DNA from: Bacteroidales bacterium
GTDB taxonomy: Bacteria > Bacteroidota > Bacteroidia > Bacteroidales > UBA4417
Direction: 5' to 3'
Length of the DNA stretch: 64,000 bases
NCBI GenBank assembly: GCA_016707785.1
Contig: JADJGZ010000015.1
Span: 1 to 64,000 of the forward strand
Shown in pieces: positions 27,749 through 37,299 of this stretch. The stretch's first letter is position 1, and every line of letters starts with the position of its first letter. The position numbers and the translations under genes were made by a program. The notes under the pieces are model-generated. The model was not told the DNA's origin and searched no databases. It saw nothing but the letters and a program-made list of their open reading frames with translations.

Positions 27749-29284
27749 ATGAAGAGTATTTTTAGTTTCATTATTTTATTTATGATTTTCGGGAGCCGAA
27801 TAAATGCACAGGACTGGCAGTGTATTCATGACAACTTCATTGCATATTATTATTCCACGGATGCTAAAACAACCTGGACGGTCAATATCGATTCTGTAGT
27901 CACGAAAGATAATTATAAATATTATTATAATTCTCCTATTATTAGATTAGAATATTCCTATTACGATTTTATTGGCAATTCTACTTCCTGTTATGATCCC
28001 TTTAGCCCGTCATGGATCGGAAATTCTATGTCAGCTGGGGATGCAGGGAACTTTTTCTTTAACAAGGCTGGTGATGGCATCAGGATTCGAACTGATAAGC
28101 ATAAAAACGATTCCTGGATATGTTGCAGAATAACTGATACTACCCGACTATATGCAGAAGTGTCTTTGGAACAGGTAGATACAGTTTTGGGAATGGCTGA
28201 TTCAGTTAAGTATATAACATTTCAGGCAAAGAACATAAACGGTGTACTGATATCACACCCACTGAACAACCAGGTATTTAAACTGAGTAAAAGCTTCGGA
28301 ATGCTCACCTTATTCGATTTTTATACATTTCCTGAATATTTATCCACGCAGCCGGTTCATTTACTTTCAGGTATTTCAACATCCATTAAGGCTATCGGGA
28401 CTCAAAATATAACGTATAGACAAGTATATTCCTTTGCACCAGGGGATGTATTTCATAGCTATTATGAACCTTACCATATGGAAATTACTGATCATGAAAC
28501 CAGAAAAACTATCAGGATTATATTGGATTCATGCTGGAATTCAACAGGTGACACGGTAAAATACAAAGTTGCCAGGTTTATTAAGAGTGTCTGGCCTTCG
28601 GATAATATTCCAGTATATACTTATGATCTTATAACAGAGATATATAGCTTTATTTCAGAGACTGCTGAACAATTTGATAATAATCCAGGGCACACTTCAA
28701 TTATCTATGATTCGGATGATACAGCAGCTTATTTTTACTATAATCAGTTTTGTGATTCAAAGTATAATAACCGTAGCACTAAAAATTTAGTTGGGTATTT
28801 CTATCCTGGTTCCATGTGTGGTGATACATTGGTTAATGGCAGTCGATTTGGGACCGAATATTCCTATTACATCGATGGATGCGGTGGAGAATATTATTCC
28901 CATAGATCTAAAATAGATCTCATACATTATAATGTAGCATATAACTATCTGGTCTATTTTAAAAAAGGATCAGAAACCTGGGGAACTCCTTTTGATACTT
29001 CAGATTGGGAAGAACATGGTTTAATGAATAACTATGATTCCGGCACAAAGTTATTTCTATACCCAAATCCTGCTGTAAATTCTATAACGGTCGCAATCCA
29101 GGGATACCAAAAAGGAGTTTACAGCCTGGAAATTGTTTCACTCCTTGGTATCAAACAGCTTAAAATTTATTTTGAAGCTGATGAGATGACAATTCCTGTT
29201 GGAAATCTAAAAAGGGGAATTTATCTCCTCAGGCTTTATAATGGAAATAAGCTTGTCTCACAAAAGAAACTGGTAAAAACCTAG
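27749..29284 (+). CDS. Secreted protein with T9SS C-terminal sorting domain (paralog B)
   Basis: A 511-residue exported protein, paralogous to the gene at 25810. The signal peptide is IFSFIILFMIFGSRINA, followed by QDWQCIHDN. Shared landmarks are the DSV.K...Q..N tract, a DGCGGEYY patch, LVYFKKGSETWGTPFD, and a C-terminal T9SS type A domain (LFLYPNPAVNSITVAI, SLLGIKQL, GIYLLRLYNGNKLVSQKKLVKT). The middle is Tyr-rich and has no recognisable catalytic motif, so the function is unknown. It ends 2 nt from the convergent helicase gene, with no terminator visible between them. Confidence 0.9.
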   Translation: MKSIFSFIILFMIFGSRINAQDWQCIHDNFIAYYYSTDAKTTWTVNIDSVVTKDNYKYYYNSPIIRLEYSYYDFIGNSTSCYDPFSPSWIGNSMSAGDAGNFFFNKAGDGIRIRTDKHKNDSWICCRITDTTRLYAEVSLEQVDTVLGMADSVKYITFQAKNINGVLISHPLNNQVFKLSKSFGMLTLFDFYTFPEYLSTQPVHLLSGISTSIKAIGTQNITYRQVYSFAPGDVFHSYYEPYHMEITDHETRKTIRIILDSCWNSTGDTVKYKVARFIKSVWPSDNIPVYTYDLITEIYSFISETAEQFDNNPGHTSIIYDSDDTAAYFYYNQFCDSKYNNRSTKNLVGYFYPGSMCGDTLVNGSRFGTEYSYYIDGCGGEYYSHRSKIDLIHYNVAYNYLVYFKKGSETWGTPFDTSDWEEHGLMNNYDSGTKLFLYPNPAVNSITVAIQGYQKGVYSLEIVSLLGIKQLKIYFEADEMTIPVGNLKRGIYLLRLYNGNKLVSQKKLVKT

Positions 29285-29286
29285 TT

Positions 29287-31632
29287 TCAATGCAGTATTC
29301 TCAGCTTGGCAAATCGCAGTAATAACTGCTTAATTCCGACTCCATCAAATTTCACCGAGGCCTTTTTATTAGGTCCCGCGCCTTCCACACTCAAAACTTT
29401 TCCATTACCAAATGTGGCATGGTAAACACTCATACCAGCCTGTATGAGTTCAATATCATCACCATCTTGTGAAACCGGTGAGTGAGTTGATACAGGCGTA
29501 TTACTCAGTTTTTTGAATCCTGGTCCGGGGGATGCTGGTTTCGGAGAAGGAGGAGGTGAAGAACTTTTTGGTTGAACCGGGGCGGCTGGCTTTCCAGGGA
29601 TTTTTTGCTTGATTGTGCTTTTCCCGGGTTCCTCAGCAAGCCTGTTCCATTTGGTTTTTGTGGGTAATTCAAGAAATACTTCATCGATCTCATCGATAAA
29701 CCGGCTTTTTTCTGCCATAGTCAGCTGGCCCCATCGGTATCGTGATTCTGCATACGAAAGGGTTACCTTTTTTTCAGCCCGGGTAAGGGCTACATAAAAT
29801 AGCCGCCTTTCCTCCTCCAGATCTGCCCTTGATGAAATAGACATAAAGGAAGGGAAAAGATTCTCCTCCAGTCCGGTGATGAATACATAGGGATATTCGA
29901 GGCCTTTTGCCTGGTGAATGGTCATGAGTGAGACGCGATCGGTATCATTAGGGTCATCATTATCCTGATCGGTAATCAATGAGACCTCCTGCATGAATTC
30001 ATCCAGGTATCTGACAGGAATGGCTTCTTCTTCAGGACCGGGTTCACGTTCAGTAAATTCCTGGACAGCATTCAGCAATGCTTCTATGTTCTCAAGCCTG
30101 CTTTGACCTTCAATGGTCTTATCTTCGTCCAGTTCTTTCAATAAGCCGGAAGCTTTGGAAATATACTCAGCAAGGTCAAAAGCATTTCGGGAGTGCAACT
30201 GCGCACCAAAGGCCTCAATCATGGTGCAAAAAGCCGAAATGGAAGCAGCAGTCTTGCCCGCAAATCCCATTGAATATGAATGATGGTTATTCAGGATTTC
30301 CCAGAGTGAACAATTATTCTGGCTTGCCTGGATCGCTATTTTCTGCATGCTGGTATCACCAATTCCCCTGTGAGGGTAATTAATTACCCTTCTCAGCGCC
30401 TCTTCATCATTACGATTAACAGCCAGTCTGAAATAGGCCAGCATATCTTTGATTTCCTTGCGGCTGTAAAAGGAGAGACCTCCATAAATCCGGTATGGAA
30501 TGTTAAGCCTTCGAAGCGCTTCTTCAATGGAACGTGATTGGGCATTCGTGCGGTAAAGAACTACAAATGCATCATTTTTGAGGTATTGATTCATCTTGGT
30601 CTCAAAAATGGCATTGGCAACAAGGGTGCCTTCTTCACTATCACTGGTGGCTTTCAGAACTTTGATCAATGATCCTTCTTCGTTCTCTGTCCATACTTCC
30701 TTTTTGATCTGGTCTTTATTATTGGCTATTACCCCATTGGCAGCATTTACAATGGTCTGAGTTGACCTGTAATTCTGCTCCAGCTTATATAGTTTATACT
30801 CCGGGTAATCATTCTTGAAATTCAGGATATTCTGGATATTGGCACCACGGAAAGCATAGATACTTTGTGCATCATCACCAACCACACATATATTTTCAAA
30901 CCTGGAAGCCAGTTTCTTTACAATAATATATTGTGAATAATTGGTGTCCTGGTATTCATCCACGAGTATGTACCTGAATTTATCCTGGTATTTATAAAGT
31001 ATTTTATCATGGTCACGCAACAGGATATTGGTGTTGAATAACAGGTCATCAAAATCCATGGCTCCTGATCTGAAGAGTCGCGCCTGGTAGATGGCATAGA
31101 TCTGGCCAATATGAGGTTTCCGGTTCTGACGGTCTTGCTCCATAATCTCCTGGTTATTGATGTAATCCTCAGCGGAAATCAGGTTGGACTTGGCAGCAGA
31201 TATTCGTCCCAGTACAAAATTGGCAGGATATTCCTTAATATCCAGGTCCATCTCCTTAATAATGTTCTTTAGAAGGCTTTTGCTATCATCGGAATCATAG
31301 ATCGTAAAACTGGAGGGATATCCCAGTAAGTGGCCATCAGCCCGTAATATCCTGGCAAAAACTGAATGGAACGTTCCCATCCATACATTCCTGGCTTCAC
31401 TCCCTACAATACTGATAATCCTTTCTTTCATCTCCCTTGCTGCCTTATTGGTAAATGTCAGGCATAGGATATTGAAGGCATCAATTCCCTGGTCAATCAA
31501 ATAGGCAACCCTATAGGTGAGCGCACGGGTTTTTCCTGAGCCGGCACCAGCTATAACCATTACCGGCCCAACGAGTTGCTCAACAGCTTTCCGTTGGGCA
31601 TCATTTAATTCATCTAGTATTTTCCTGCTCAC
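29287..31632 (-). CDS. UvrD/PcrA-type DNA helicase
   Basis: A superfamily 1A 3'-5' helicase for DNA repair and removal of proteins from DNA. Motifs in order: Q motif LNDAQRKAV; Walker A GAGSGKT; LTFTNKAAREM (Ia); DEYQDTN (II); GDDAQSIYAFRGA (III); QNYRST (IV); TIHQAKGLEYPYVF (V); LFYVALTRAEK (VI). After a Pro/Ser-rich linker comes the PcrA/UvrD C-terminal Tudor-like module (VYHATFGNGKVLSVEG ... KFDGVGIKQLLL). I place the start at GTG 31632 (VSRKILDELN), not the in-frame ATG at 31660-31662, because a perfect TACTTTTG -7 box covers 31662-31669, so the ATG would lie at or before the transcript start. That makes a 781-residue protein. Confidence 0.93.
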   Translation of the reverse strand: MSRKILDELNDAQRKAVEQLVGPVMVIAGAGSGKTRALTYRVAYLIDQGIDAFNILCLTFTNKAAREMKERIISIVGSEARNVWMGTFHSVFARILRADGHLLGYPSSFTIYDSDDSKSLLKNIIKEMDLDIKEYPANFVLGRISAAKSNLISAEDYINNQEIMEQDRQNRKPHIGQIYAIYQARLFRSGAMDFDDLLFNTNILLRDHDKILYKYQDKFRYILVDEYQDTNYSQYIIVKKLASRFENICVVGDDAQSIYAFRGANIQNILNFKNDYPEYKLYKLEQNYRSTQTIVNAANGVIANNKDQIKKEVWTENEEGSLIKVLKATSDSEEGTLVANAIFETKMNQYLKNDAFVVLYRTNAQSRSIEEALRRLNIPYRIYGGLSFYSRKEIKDMLAYFRLAVNRNDEEALRRVINYPHRGIGDTSMQKIAIQASQNNCSLWEILNNHHSYSMGFAGKTAASISAFCTMIEAFGAQLHSRNAFDLAEYISKASGLLKELDEDKTIEGQSRLENIEALLNAVQEFTEREPGPEEEAIPVRYLDEFMQEVSLITDQDNDDPNDTDRVSLMTIHQAKGLEYPYVFITGLEENLFPSFMSISSRADLEEERRLFYVALTRAEKKVTLSYAESRYRWGQLTMAEKSRFIDEIDEVFLELPTKTKWNRLAEEPGKSTIKQKIPGKPAAPVQPKSSSPPPSPKPASPGPGFKKLSNTPVSTHSPVSQDGDDIELIQAGMSVYHATFGNGKVLSVEGAGPNKKASVKFDGVGIKQLLLRFAKLRILH

Positions 31633-31661
31633 TCTTGGTTTTTCTTTGATTGTACAACCCA

Positions 31662-31669
31662 CAAAAGTA
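31662..31669 (-). promoter_or_regulatory. TAnnTTTG -7 box of the UvrD/PcrA gene
   Basis: The minus strand reads TACTTTTG here. The expected transcript start is about 31655, leaving a short leader before the GTG start at 31632. This argues against the longer start at 31662. Confidence 0.55.
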
Positions 31670-31818
31670 CAATTTAAGCCTGTTCAGCTAATGGGATTTT
31701 ATCAACAGTGCCGTTTGAATCAGCATGAAGATATTTTCTATATTTACACAGTATCAATATTTACCGACCTATTTCCGGCATTCACCGAAATTGACTTTCG
31801 CCAATGGATGACCCGTTT

Positions 31819-31826
31819 TACTTTTG
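31819..31826 (+). promoter_or_regulatory. TAnnTTTG -7 box of the LiaF-like operon
   Basis: TACTTTTG is 26 nt before the start codon at 31853, with TTTCG about 18 nt upstream as a weak -33 element. It supports the short start of the LiaF-like gene and probably drives all three genes of the cassette. Confidence 0.5.
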
Positions 31827-31852
31827 CTTCATTAATTTTAAAACATCGAAAA

Positions 31853-32584
31853 ATGGAATACAATTATAATGAAACACAAGAAAAATCTGCTGCCCGGTTC
31901 AAAGGGAAAAGCGTTGTATTTGGCGTCCTGGTTATCCTGGCCGGCCTTTTACTTATGGCTCGTAATACCGGAGCATTGGAACCTTCTGTCAGCAGGATCA
32001 TCTTTTCATGGGAGATGCTATTGATTGCTATTGGAGCCATTAACCTGTTCAGCAGGCACTCAATCTGGTCAGGTTTTATTCTGATGTCAATCGGAGTATT
32101 TTTCCTGTTAGTCAATTATTTCTCCCTCCCATTCACTCTATGGCATGTCTTCTGGCCTGTGCTGATCATCTTTGTTGGTCTCAGCATGATCTTCGGAGCG
32201 GTCAAGTTGAGGAAACATCATTTTTTCAAACAACCATCCACTGCCAATGAGGAAGTTTTTGAAGACTTCGCATTATTTGGTGGAGGGGAAAAGAAAATTC
32301 AATCACAATCATTCAGAGGGGGCAAAATCATCGCTGTTTTTGGGGGTTCTAAAATTGATCTCTCGCAATGTACCCTGGCACCAGGGACAAATATGATAGA
32401 AGTAGTTGCTGCTTTTGGAGGAACTTCCATAGTTTGCCCTGCCGATTGGAATGTGAAAGTGGAAGTATTCAATATCTTTGGTGGATATGCAGATAAAAGA
32501 AGCGTTTCACAGGTAGATATTAATAAAGTATTGATCATTAAGGGCGTAACCATATTCGGTGGAGGTGAGATAAGAAGTTTCTAA
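31853..32584 (+). CDS. LiaF-like membrane protein (envelope-stress cassette)
   Basis: A 243-residue inner-membrane protein. The N-terminal half has four hydrophobic helices (SVVFGVLVILAGLLLMAR, MLLIAIGAINLF, SGFILMSIGVFFLLVNYF, LWHVFWPVLIIFVGLSMIFG), as in DUF5668/LiaF-type proteins. The C-terminal half is a beta-repeat domain with recurring FGGxxK/FGG motifs (ALFGGGEKK, AVFGGSKIDLS, AAFGGTSIVCPADW, NIFGGYADKR, TIFGGGEIRSF), typical of the LiaF C-terminal domain. The frame is open much further upstream, but that part is antisense to the helicase; the -7 box at 31819 fixes the start. It is followed by a LytS-type kinase and a LytTR regulator, so it is probably the accessory sensor or inhibitor of that pair. 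Confidence 0.85.
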   Translation: MEYNYNETQEKSAARFKGKSVVFGVLVILAGLLLMARNTGALEPSVSRIIFSWEMLLIAIGAINLFSRHSIWSGFILMSIGVFFLLVNYFSLPFTLWHVFWPVLIIFVGLSMIFGAVKLRKHHFFKQPSTANEEVFEDFALFGGGEKKIQSQSFRGGKIIAVFGGSKIDLSQCTLAPGTNMIEVVAAFGGTSIVCPADWNVKVEVFNIFGGYADKRSVSQVDINKVLIIKGVTIFGGGEIRSF

Positions 32585-32627
32585 ACTGATTGGCTAATTA
32601 TTTCACTAAACTTTTAAATGCTTATCG

Positions 32628-33683
32628 ATGATCAACCGATTTCTCTCCAGGAACTTATGGTTTTTCTATATTGTATTTTGGATAGCCCTTGCCGCTATCC
32701 AATTTGCATTGATAATAGAAAGGTTCGATTTTCCAATCTGGTTGAGTTTACTGGATTCCCTTGTTTTTAGCGTATTATTCGGGTTGATGGGTATTGGATT
32801 ATGGTTCATGGTTCAGTTCTCTGGCAGAATGCAGCGCAACTGGCTGGAAACTATTATTTTTCATGTAACCGGTTCTGCATTTGCAATGCTTCTTTGGTTA
32901 GGATTAGGAACTTTCATTATGAAGTCTCTAGCTGATGATGAAGAAATTTACATCAATTTCCTGCTGCAATCGCTTACATTTCGCATTCTTGCCGGTATCC
33001 TGATCTATTTTCTTCAATTGGCAGTTTTTTACCTGATTCTCAGCTTTAAAGAGTTACAGGAACGAATGGAAAGGGAAGCATCCTTAACTTCAATGTTGCG
33101 GGAAGCAGAAATAAATACACTAAAAGCTCAGATCAAACCTCATTTTCTTTTCAATAGTTTAAATTCTGTCAGTGCTTTGACCCTAAAATCACCGGCTAAA
33201 GCCCAGGAAATGGTGATTAAACTTTCTGAATTTATGAGGTACTCACTTTCCATGTCAGAACAATCCATGAGTACCCTGAAGGCAGAACTGTACCATGCCA
33301 GCCTCTACCTTGATATTGAAAAGGTCAGGTTCAGCGATCGATTAAATGTAGAGGAAATCATTGCCCCTGATTGTGACAATTGGCCCCTGCCGGCAATGAT
33401 CCTTCAACCTTTGCTTGAGAATGCCGTTAAACATGGAGTATATTCCCTTTCAGGACCTTCATCCATTCTATTAAACATCAGGTGTGAAAATGAATACCTC
33501 ATCGTGAGTATAATGAATAGCTTTGACCCCGATACGCTGCCCAGGCGAGGCACAGGAACAGGCCTGGCGAATGTTACTAAAAGAATGACAGCCATATATA
33601 GCAGGCCGGACCTGATCACCATCGATAAAAAAGAAACAACTTTTGAGGTAGTATTAAAATTTCCCTCGATCACTTCCAATTAA
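32628..33683 (+). CDS. LytS-family sensor histidine kinase
   Basis: A 351-residue membrane kinase of the His_kinase/LytS type. Four N-terminal helices (WFFYIVFWIALAAIQFALII, SLVFSVLFGLMGIGLWFMVQ, TGSAFAMLLWLGLGTFIM, ILAGILIYFLQLAVFYLIL) lead into a short coiled coil. The phospho-acceptor H172 is in AQIKPHFLFNSLNS, the family signature, followed by a HATPase domain with LLENAVKHG and GTGTGLANV. It lies 43 nt after the LiaF-like gene and 16 nt before the LytTR regulator, which is almost certainly its partner. Confidence 0.93.
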   Translation: MINRFLSRNLWFFYIVFWIALAAIQFALIIERFDFPIWLSLLDSLVFSVLFGLMGIGLWFMVQFSGRMQRNWLETIIFHVTGSAFAMLLWLGLGTFIMKSLADDEEIYINFLLQSLTFRILAGILIYFLQLAVFYLILSFKELQERMEREASLTSMLREAEINTLKAQIKPHFLFNSLNSVSALTLKSPAKAQEMVIKLSEFMRYSLSMSEQSMSTLKAELYHASLYLDIEKVRFSDRLNVEEIIAPDCDNWPLPAMILQPLLENAVKHGVYSLSGPSSILLNIRCENEYLIVSIMNSFDPDTLPRRGTGTGLANVTKRMTAIYSRPDLITIDKKETTFEVVLKFPSITSN

Positions 33684-33699
33684 TTAACAACCAGGAATC

Positions 33700-34446
33700 A
33701 TGTCAGTAAAAGTATTAATCATCGATGATGAGCCCCTTGCCAGAGACCTTGTCAGGAGTTACTTATCCAATCATTCTGAAATTGAAATACTTGGAGAGTG
33801 TGTGGATGGTTATGAGGCTTTAAAAAGTATTCAACAATGGAATCCGGACCTGGTATTCCTCGATATCCAGATGCCTAAACTTGACGGATTTGAATTATTG
33901 GAAGTTTTACCTCAAAAACCGGAAATCATTTTTACCACAGCATATGATCAGTTTGCCATCAAGGCATTCGAAATGAATGCAGTGGATTACCTGCTCAAAC
34001 CTTTTGCAAAGGAAAGATTTGATGCAGCAGTAAATAAAGCCGTTCAGCGGATCAGCCAGGGCCAGGCAAACCAGGTTAGTCCTGTGGAAAAGCTAAAAGA
34101 ACACCTGGAATCTGCTACTCAGATGGTGGAAAGGGTTGTTACCAGGTTGGGATCTAAAGTTACGGTTATTCCTGTCGACCGAATCTGGTATATTGAAGCG
34201 CAGGATGATTATGTGATGATCTATTCAGAATTAGGAAATCATCTGAAAGAAAAAACCATGAAGTTCTTTGAACAACATCTGCCCTCCAATAACTTCATTA
34301 GAATTCATAGAAGTTCTATCATCAATATATCTCAGATTGCCGCTGTTGATCAATATACAAAGGATACCCACTTAGTTACCCTCAAGTGTGGGGCTAAGCT
34401 TCGTGCCAGCGAAGAAGGCTACAAACGACTCAGGGTGTTTTTATAA
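33700..34446 (+). CDS. LytTR-family response regulator
   Basis: A 248-residue transcription regulator. The receiver at 1-120 has acidic D9/D10, phospho-acceptor D55 in LVFLDIQMPKLDG and the conserved Lys in LLKPF. The LytTR DNA-binding domain at about 145-248 shows the family words IWYIEAQDDYVMIYS, FIRIHRSSIIN and LRASEEGYKRLR. It is encoded directly after its presumed kinase. Targets are unknown; comparable Bacteroidota cassettes sense cell-envelope stress (inference). Confidence 0.94.
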   Translation: MSVKVLIIDDEPLARDLVRSYLSNHSEIEILGECVDGYEALKSIQQWNPDLVFLDIQMPKLDGFELLEVLPQKPEIIFTTAYDQFAIKAFEMNAVDYLLKPFAKERFDAAVNKAVQRISQGQANQVSPVEKLKEHLESATQMVERVVTRLGSKVTVIPVDRIWYIEAQDDYVMIYSELGNHLKEKTMKFFEQHLPSNNFIRIHRSSIINISQIAAVDQYTKDTHLVTLKCGAKLRASEEGYKRLRVFL

Positions 34447-34648
34447 ACCGGGATAAATACTCTCGTAGATATACAGTCTCCTGATCCTTTCTAAAAACGG
34501 ATTTTTCCTTGTCAACAAAACGATAATCAGATAATTGAGAATTCGGGTACTCATACAATAAGTTTATTTTGTCAATCTTGTAACTTATTTGCAGGCCCAT
34601 TCGTTTTATTCTGATTGTTTAAATTACTAATAATACCTTCCCAACTGT

Positions 34649-37279
34649 ATGATGAGCCGACTCCATACCAGTATTTTCCTCTTTGTTTTAGTCACCCTTC
34701 CATATCTCTCTTTTTCTCAGAAATCATATCAAACATCCCGCCTTTCCGGAAAACAACCGGAAATCGATGGGATGATCGATGAGGAATGCTGGAAGAGTGT
34801 TGAATGGGGGACAAATTTTACCCAAAGAGAACCCAATGATGGTCAATCGCCTTCACAAAATACTTCTTTCAGGATACTTTATGATGACAACAACCTTTAT
34901 GTTGCAATAAGGGCATATGATTCAGTGCCATCAGAAATTGTTACCAGGCTGACCCGAAGGGATAATACAGATAGTGACTGGGTAGGAGTGATTGTTGACA
35001 GCTATGATGACAATCTTACGGGTTTTGGATTTGCTGTTACTGCCTCAGGTGTGAAAATGGACCTGATGATAACCAATGATGGGATGGATGATCCAACCTG
35101 GGATGCATTATGGCTCGCAAAAACAAAATTGGATGATAAGGGTTGGACAGCTGAATTTCGCATTCCCCTCACTCAACTCAGGTTTGGAAAGGCTGATGAA
35201 TTATCATGGGGCTTAAATGTTTTCAGGTATATTTATCGCAAACAGGAAATGTCACTTTGGCAACCCATTGCGAGGAATGCTCCTGGATTTGTTAGCCTTT
35301 TCGGTACTTTAAATGGTTTGAAAGGAATTAAACCAAAGAAAGATATTGAAATATTACCTTATGCAGTTGTCAAAGCTGAGTATGATGAAAAGGAAGAAGG
35401 AAACCCCTTCGAAAAAGGCCATCAGTATGGCTCGGCGATAGGTGTAGATGGAAAGGTTTCCCTCACCAATGATATTACTCTCAACTTCACGGTTAACCCG
35501 GATTTTGGTCAAGTCGAAGCTGACCCCTCTGTTGTTAATCTTTCTGCTTTTGAATCCTATTTTTCCGAGAAAAGGCCCTTCTTTATCGAAGGTAAGAATA
35601 TTTTCGACTATAGCCTTACAGGGGGTGATGGGGATGATACCCGGAATATCCTTTTCTATTCCAGGCGGATAGGTCGAGCACCGCATTACTCTCCTGATCT
35701 GGAAGATGGGGAATATGCTCAAATGCCTTCAACTACGCATATACTTGGTTCTTTCAAGGTTTCAGGAAAGACTCGGAACGGACTTTCCATTGGGGTTATG
35801 GAATCACTTACCCGTAAGGAACAGGCCACAATCGACCTGAATGGCGAGCGCAGAAAGGTTACTACCGAACCAATGACCAACTATTTTATCGCCAGGGTGC
35901 AGCAGGACTATAATAAAGGTACATCCAGCCTGGGTGGAATGGTAACAGCCACCAACAGGTCCATTCAATCCGATTACCTGAACTTCATGCCCAGGTCAGC
36001 CTATGCTGCTGGTTTGGATTATAACTATACCTGGAAAAATAAGACCTACTATTTCGACCTTAAATTTGTGGGAACCCGACTTGAAGGCAATAAGGAAGCA
36101 ATCACTGAATTGCAGCAATCTTCAGCCCGTTACTACCAAAGTCCGGATAAGAATTATGTGAAACTTGATACAAATAGAACCAGCTTATCCGGCTACGCAT
36201 TTACTTTTGATATTGGAAAATCCGGCAACGGACATTTTAATTATATGGCTTGGCTTACCTTGCGTTCACCTGGGGTTGATTTCAACGATGTCGGATATAT
36301 GCGACAGGCCGATGAAGTTCAGCAGGTTGTTTGGATTGGATACAGGGAGTATAAACCCAAGAGACTCTTTAAATACTATGGACTCAATTTTAATGAGTAT
36401 ATAGGATGGAGCTTTGGAGGTCAATCCATCTACAAGGGTGCAAATGTTAATGGATTCGGACAATTCAACAACTACTGGAATATTGGGTCAGGGTTTAACA
36501 TGGATGCCGAATCCCTGGATCGGTCACAACTCAGAGGCGGACCTGGACTCATGGTTCCCGGTGGTTACAATTACTGGATTGATTTATCCTCTGATGGCAG
36601 AAAGAAACTGAGCATGGGTGTGAATGCGTGGTTATACAGGGGATTTGAAGAATATACATCCATGAATGGGCTATCATTATCTGCTACCTTTAAACCCATT
36701 AATTCACTTTCAATCTCTTTGTCGCCGGATTACTCATGGGGGTTCAATGAATTGCAATATGTAACGGATTTAACTTATAATGAGTCCACAAGATTTATCC
36801 TTGCTCGTCTCGACCAACATTCATTTGGTGTATCGGTAAGACTAGATTATTCACTTACTCCTGACCTTTCTATTCAATATTATGGACAACCGTTCCTTTT
36901 CGCAGGGAACTATTCCAATTATAAACGGGTCATCAATGCAAAAGCCTCAGATTATGAAGATCGGTTTATCGACTTTACAGAAGGTGTTGAATTATTTGAA
37001 GGGGAAGATGAAAATGAATGGCAGGTTGATGAAAACAGGGATGGAAATGTGGATTATACATTTTCCGATGATGATTTCAATTTTATGCAATTCAGGTCGA
37101 ACCTGGTAATGAGATGGGAATACAGGCCGGGTTCCTCATTATACCTGGTTTGGTCGCAAGGCAGAACCCAGGATGATACCCATGGGGACTTCGCATTCAG
37201 AAGGGATATGAATTACCTGTTTGATAAGCACCCCCAGGATATATTTTTGGTTAAAGTGTCGTATATGCTTGTATTCTGA
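34649..37279 (+). CDS. DUF5916 / CBM9-like outer-membrane protein
   Basis: An 876-residue exported protein. The signal peptide is at the N-terminus (TSIFLFVLVTLPYLSFSQ). Residues about 28-215 form a carbohydrate-binding-module-9-like domain (PEIDGMIDEECWKSVEW, LYVAIRAYDS, WTAEFRIPLTQLRF). The rest is the DUF5916 region, beta-rich with alternating aromatic residues and ending KVSYMLVF with a C-terminal Phe, as expected for an outer-membrane barrel. SEKRPFFIEGKNIFDYS is a family signature. An Asp-rich segment DENRDGNVDYTFSDDD near residue 795 could bind calcium. The substrate is unknown. It stands alone, about 200 nt after the LytTR regulator. Confidence 0.88.
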   Translation: MMSRLHTSIFLFVLVTLPYLSFSQKSYQTSRLSGKQPEIDGMIDEECWKSVEWGTNFTQREPNDGQSPSQNTSFRILYDDNNLYVAIRAYDSVPSEIVTRLTRRDNTDSDWVGVIVDSYDDNLTGFGFAVTASGVKMDLMITNDGMDDPTWDALWLAKTKLDDKGWTAEFRIPLTQLRFGKADELSWGLNVFRYIYRKQEMSLWQPIARNAPGFVSLFGTLNGLKGIKPKKDIEILPYAVVKAEYDEKEEGNPFEKGHQYGSAIGVDGKVSLTNDITLNFTVNPDFGQVEADPSVVNLSAFESYFSEKRPFFIEGKNIFDYSLTGGDGDDTRNILFYSRRIGRAPHYSPDLEDGEYAQMPSTTHILGSFKVSGKTRNGLSIGVMESLTRKEQATIDLNGERRKVTTEPMTNYFIARVQQDYNKGTSSLGGMVTATNRSIQSDYLNFMPRSAYAAGLDYNYTWKNKTYYFDLKFVGTRLEGNKEAITELQQSSARYYQSPDKNYVKLDTNRTSLSGYAFTFDIGKSGNGHFNYMAWLTLRSPGVDFNDVGYMRQADEVQQVVWIGYREYKPKRLFKYYGLNFNEYIGWSFGGQSIYKGANVNGFGQFNNYWNIGSGFNMDAESLDRSQLRGGPGLMVPGGYNYWIDLSSDGRKKLSMGVNAWLYRGFEEYTSMNGLSLSATFKPINSLSISLSPDYSWGFNELQYVTDLTYNESTRFILARLDQHSFGVSVRLDYSLTPDLSIQYYGQPFLFAGNYSNYKRVINAKASDYEDRFIDFTEGVELFEGEDENEWQVDENRDGNVDYTFSDDDFNFMQFRSNLVMRWEYRPGSSLYLVWSQGRTQDDTHGDFAFRRDMNYLFDKHPQDIFLVKVSYMLVF

Positions 37280-37299
37280 TTTCCATCTTTGATCAATTT

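Noticed and set aside
28084..28100. GGATTCGAACTG, a tRNA T-arm-like word
   Set aside because: It is inside an intact coding frame and no tRNA cloverleaf can be drawn around it; a similar word at 45920 is also coding.
31517..31852. Upstream extension of the LiaF-like frame
   Set aside because: It lies antisense to the helicase start and upstream of the -7 box at 31819, so it would not be transcribed with the gene.
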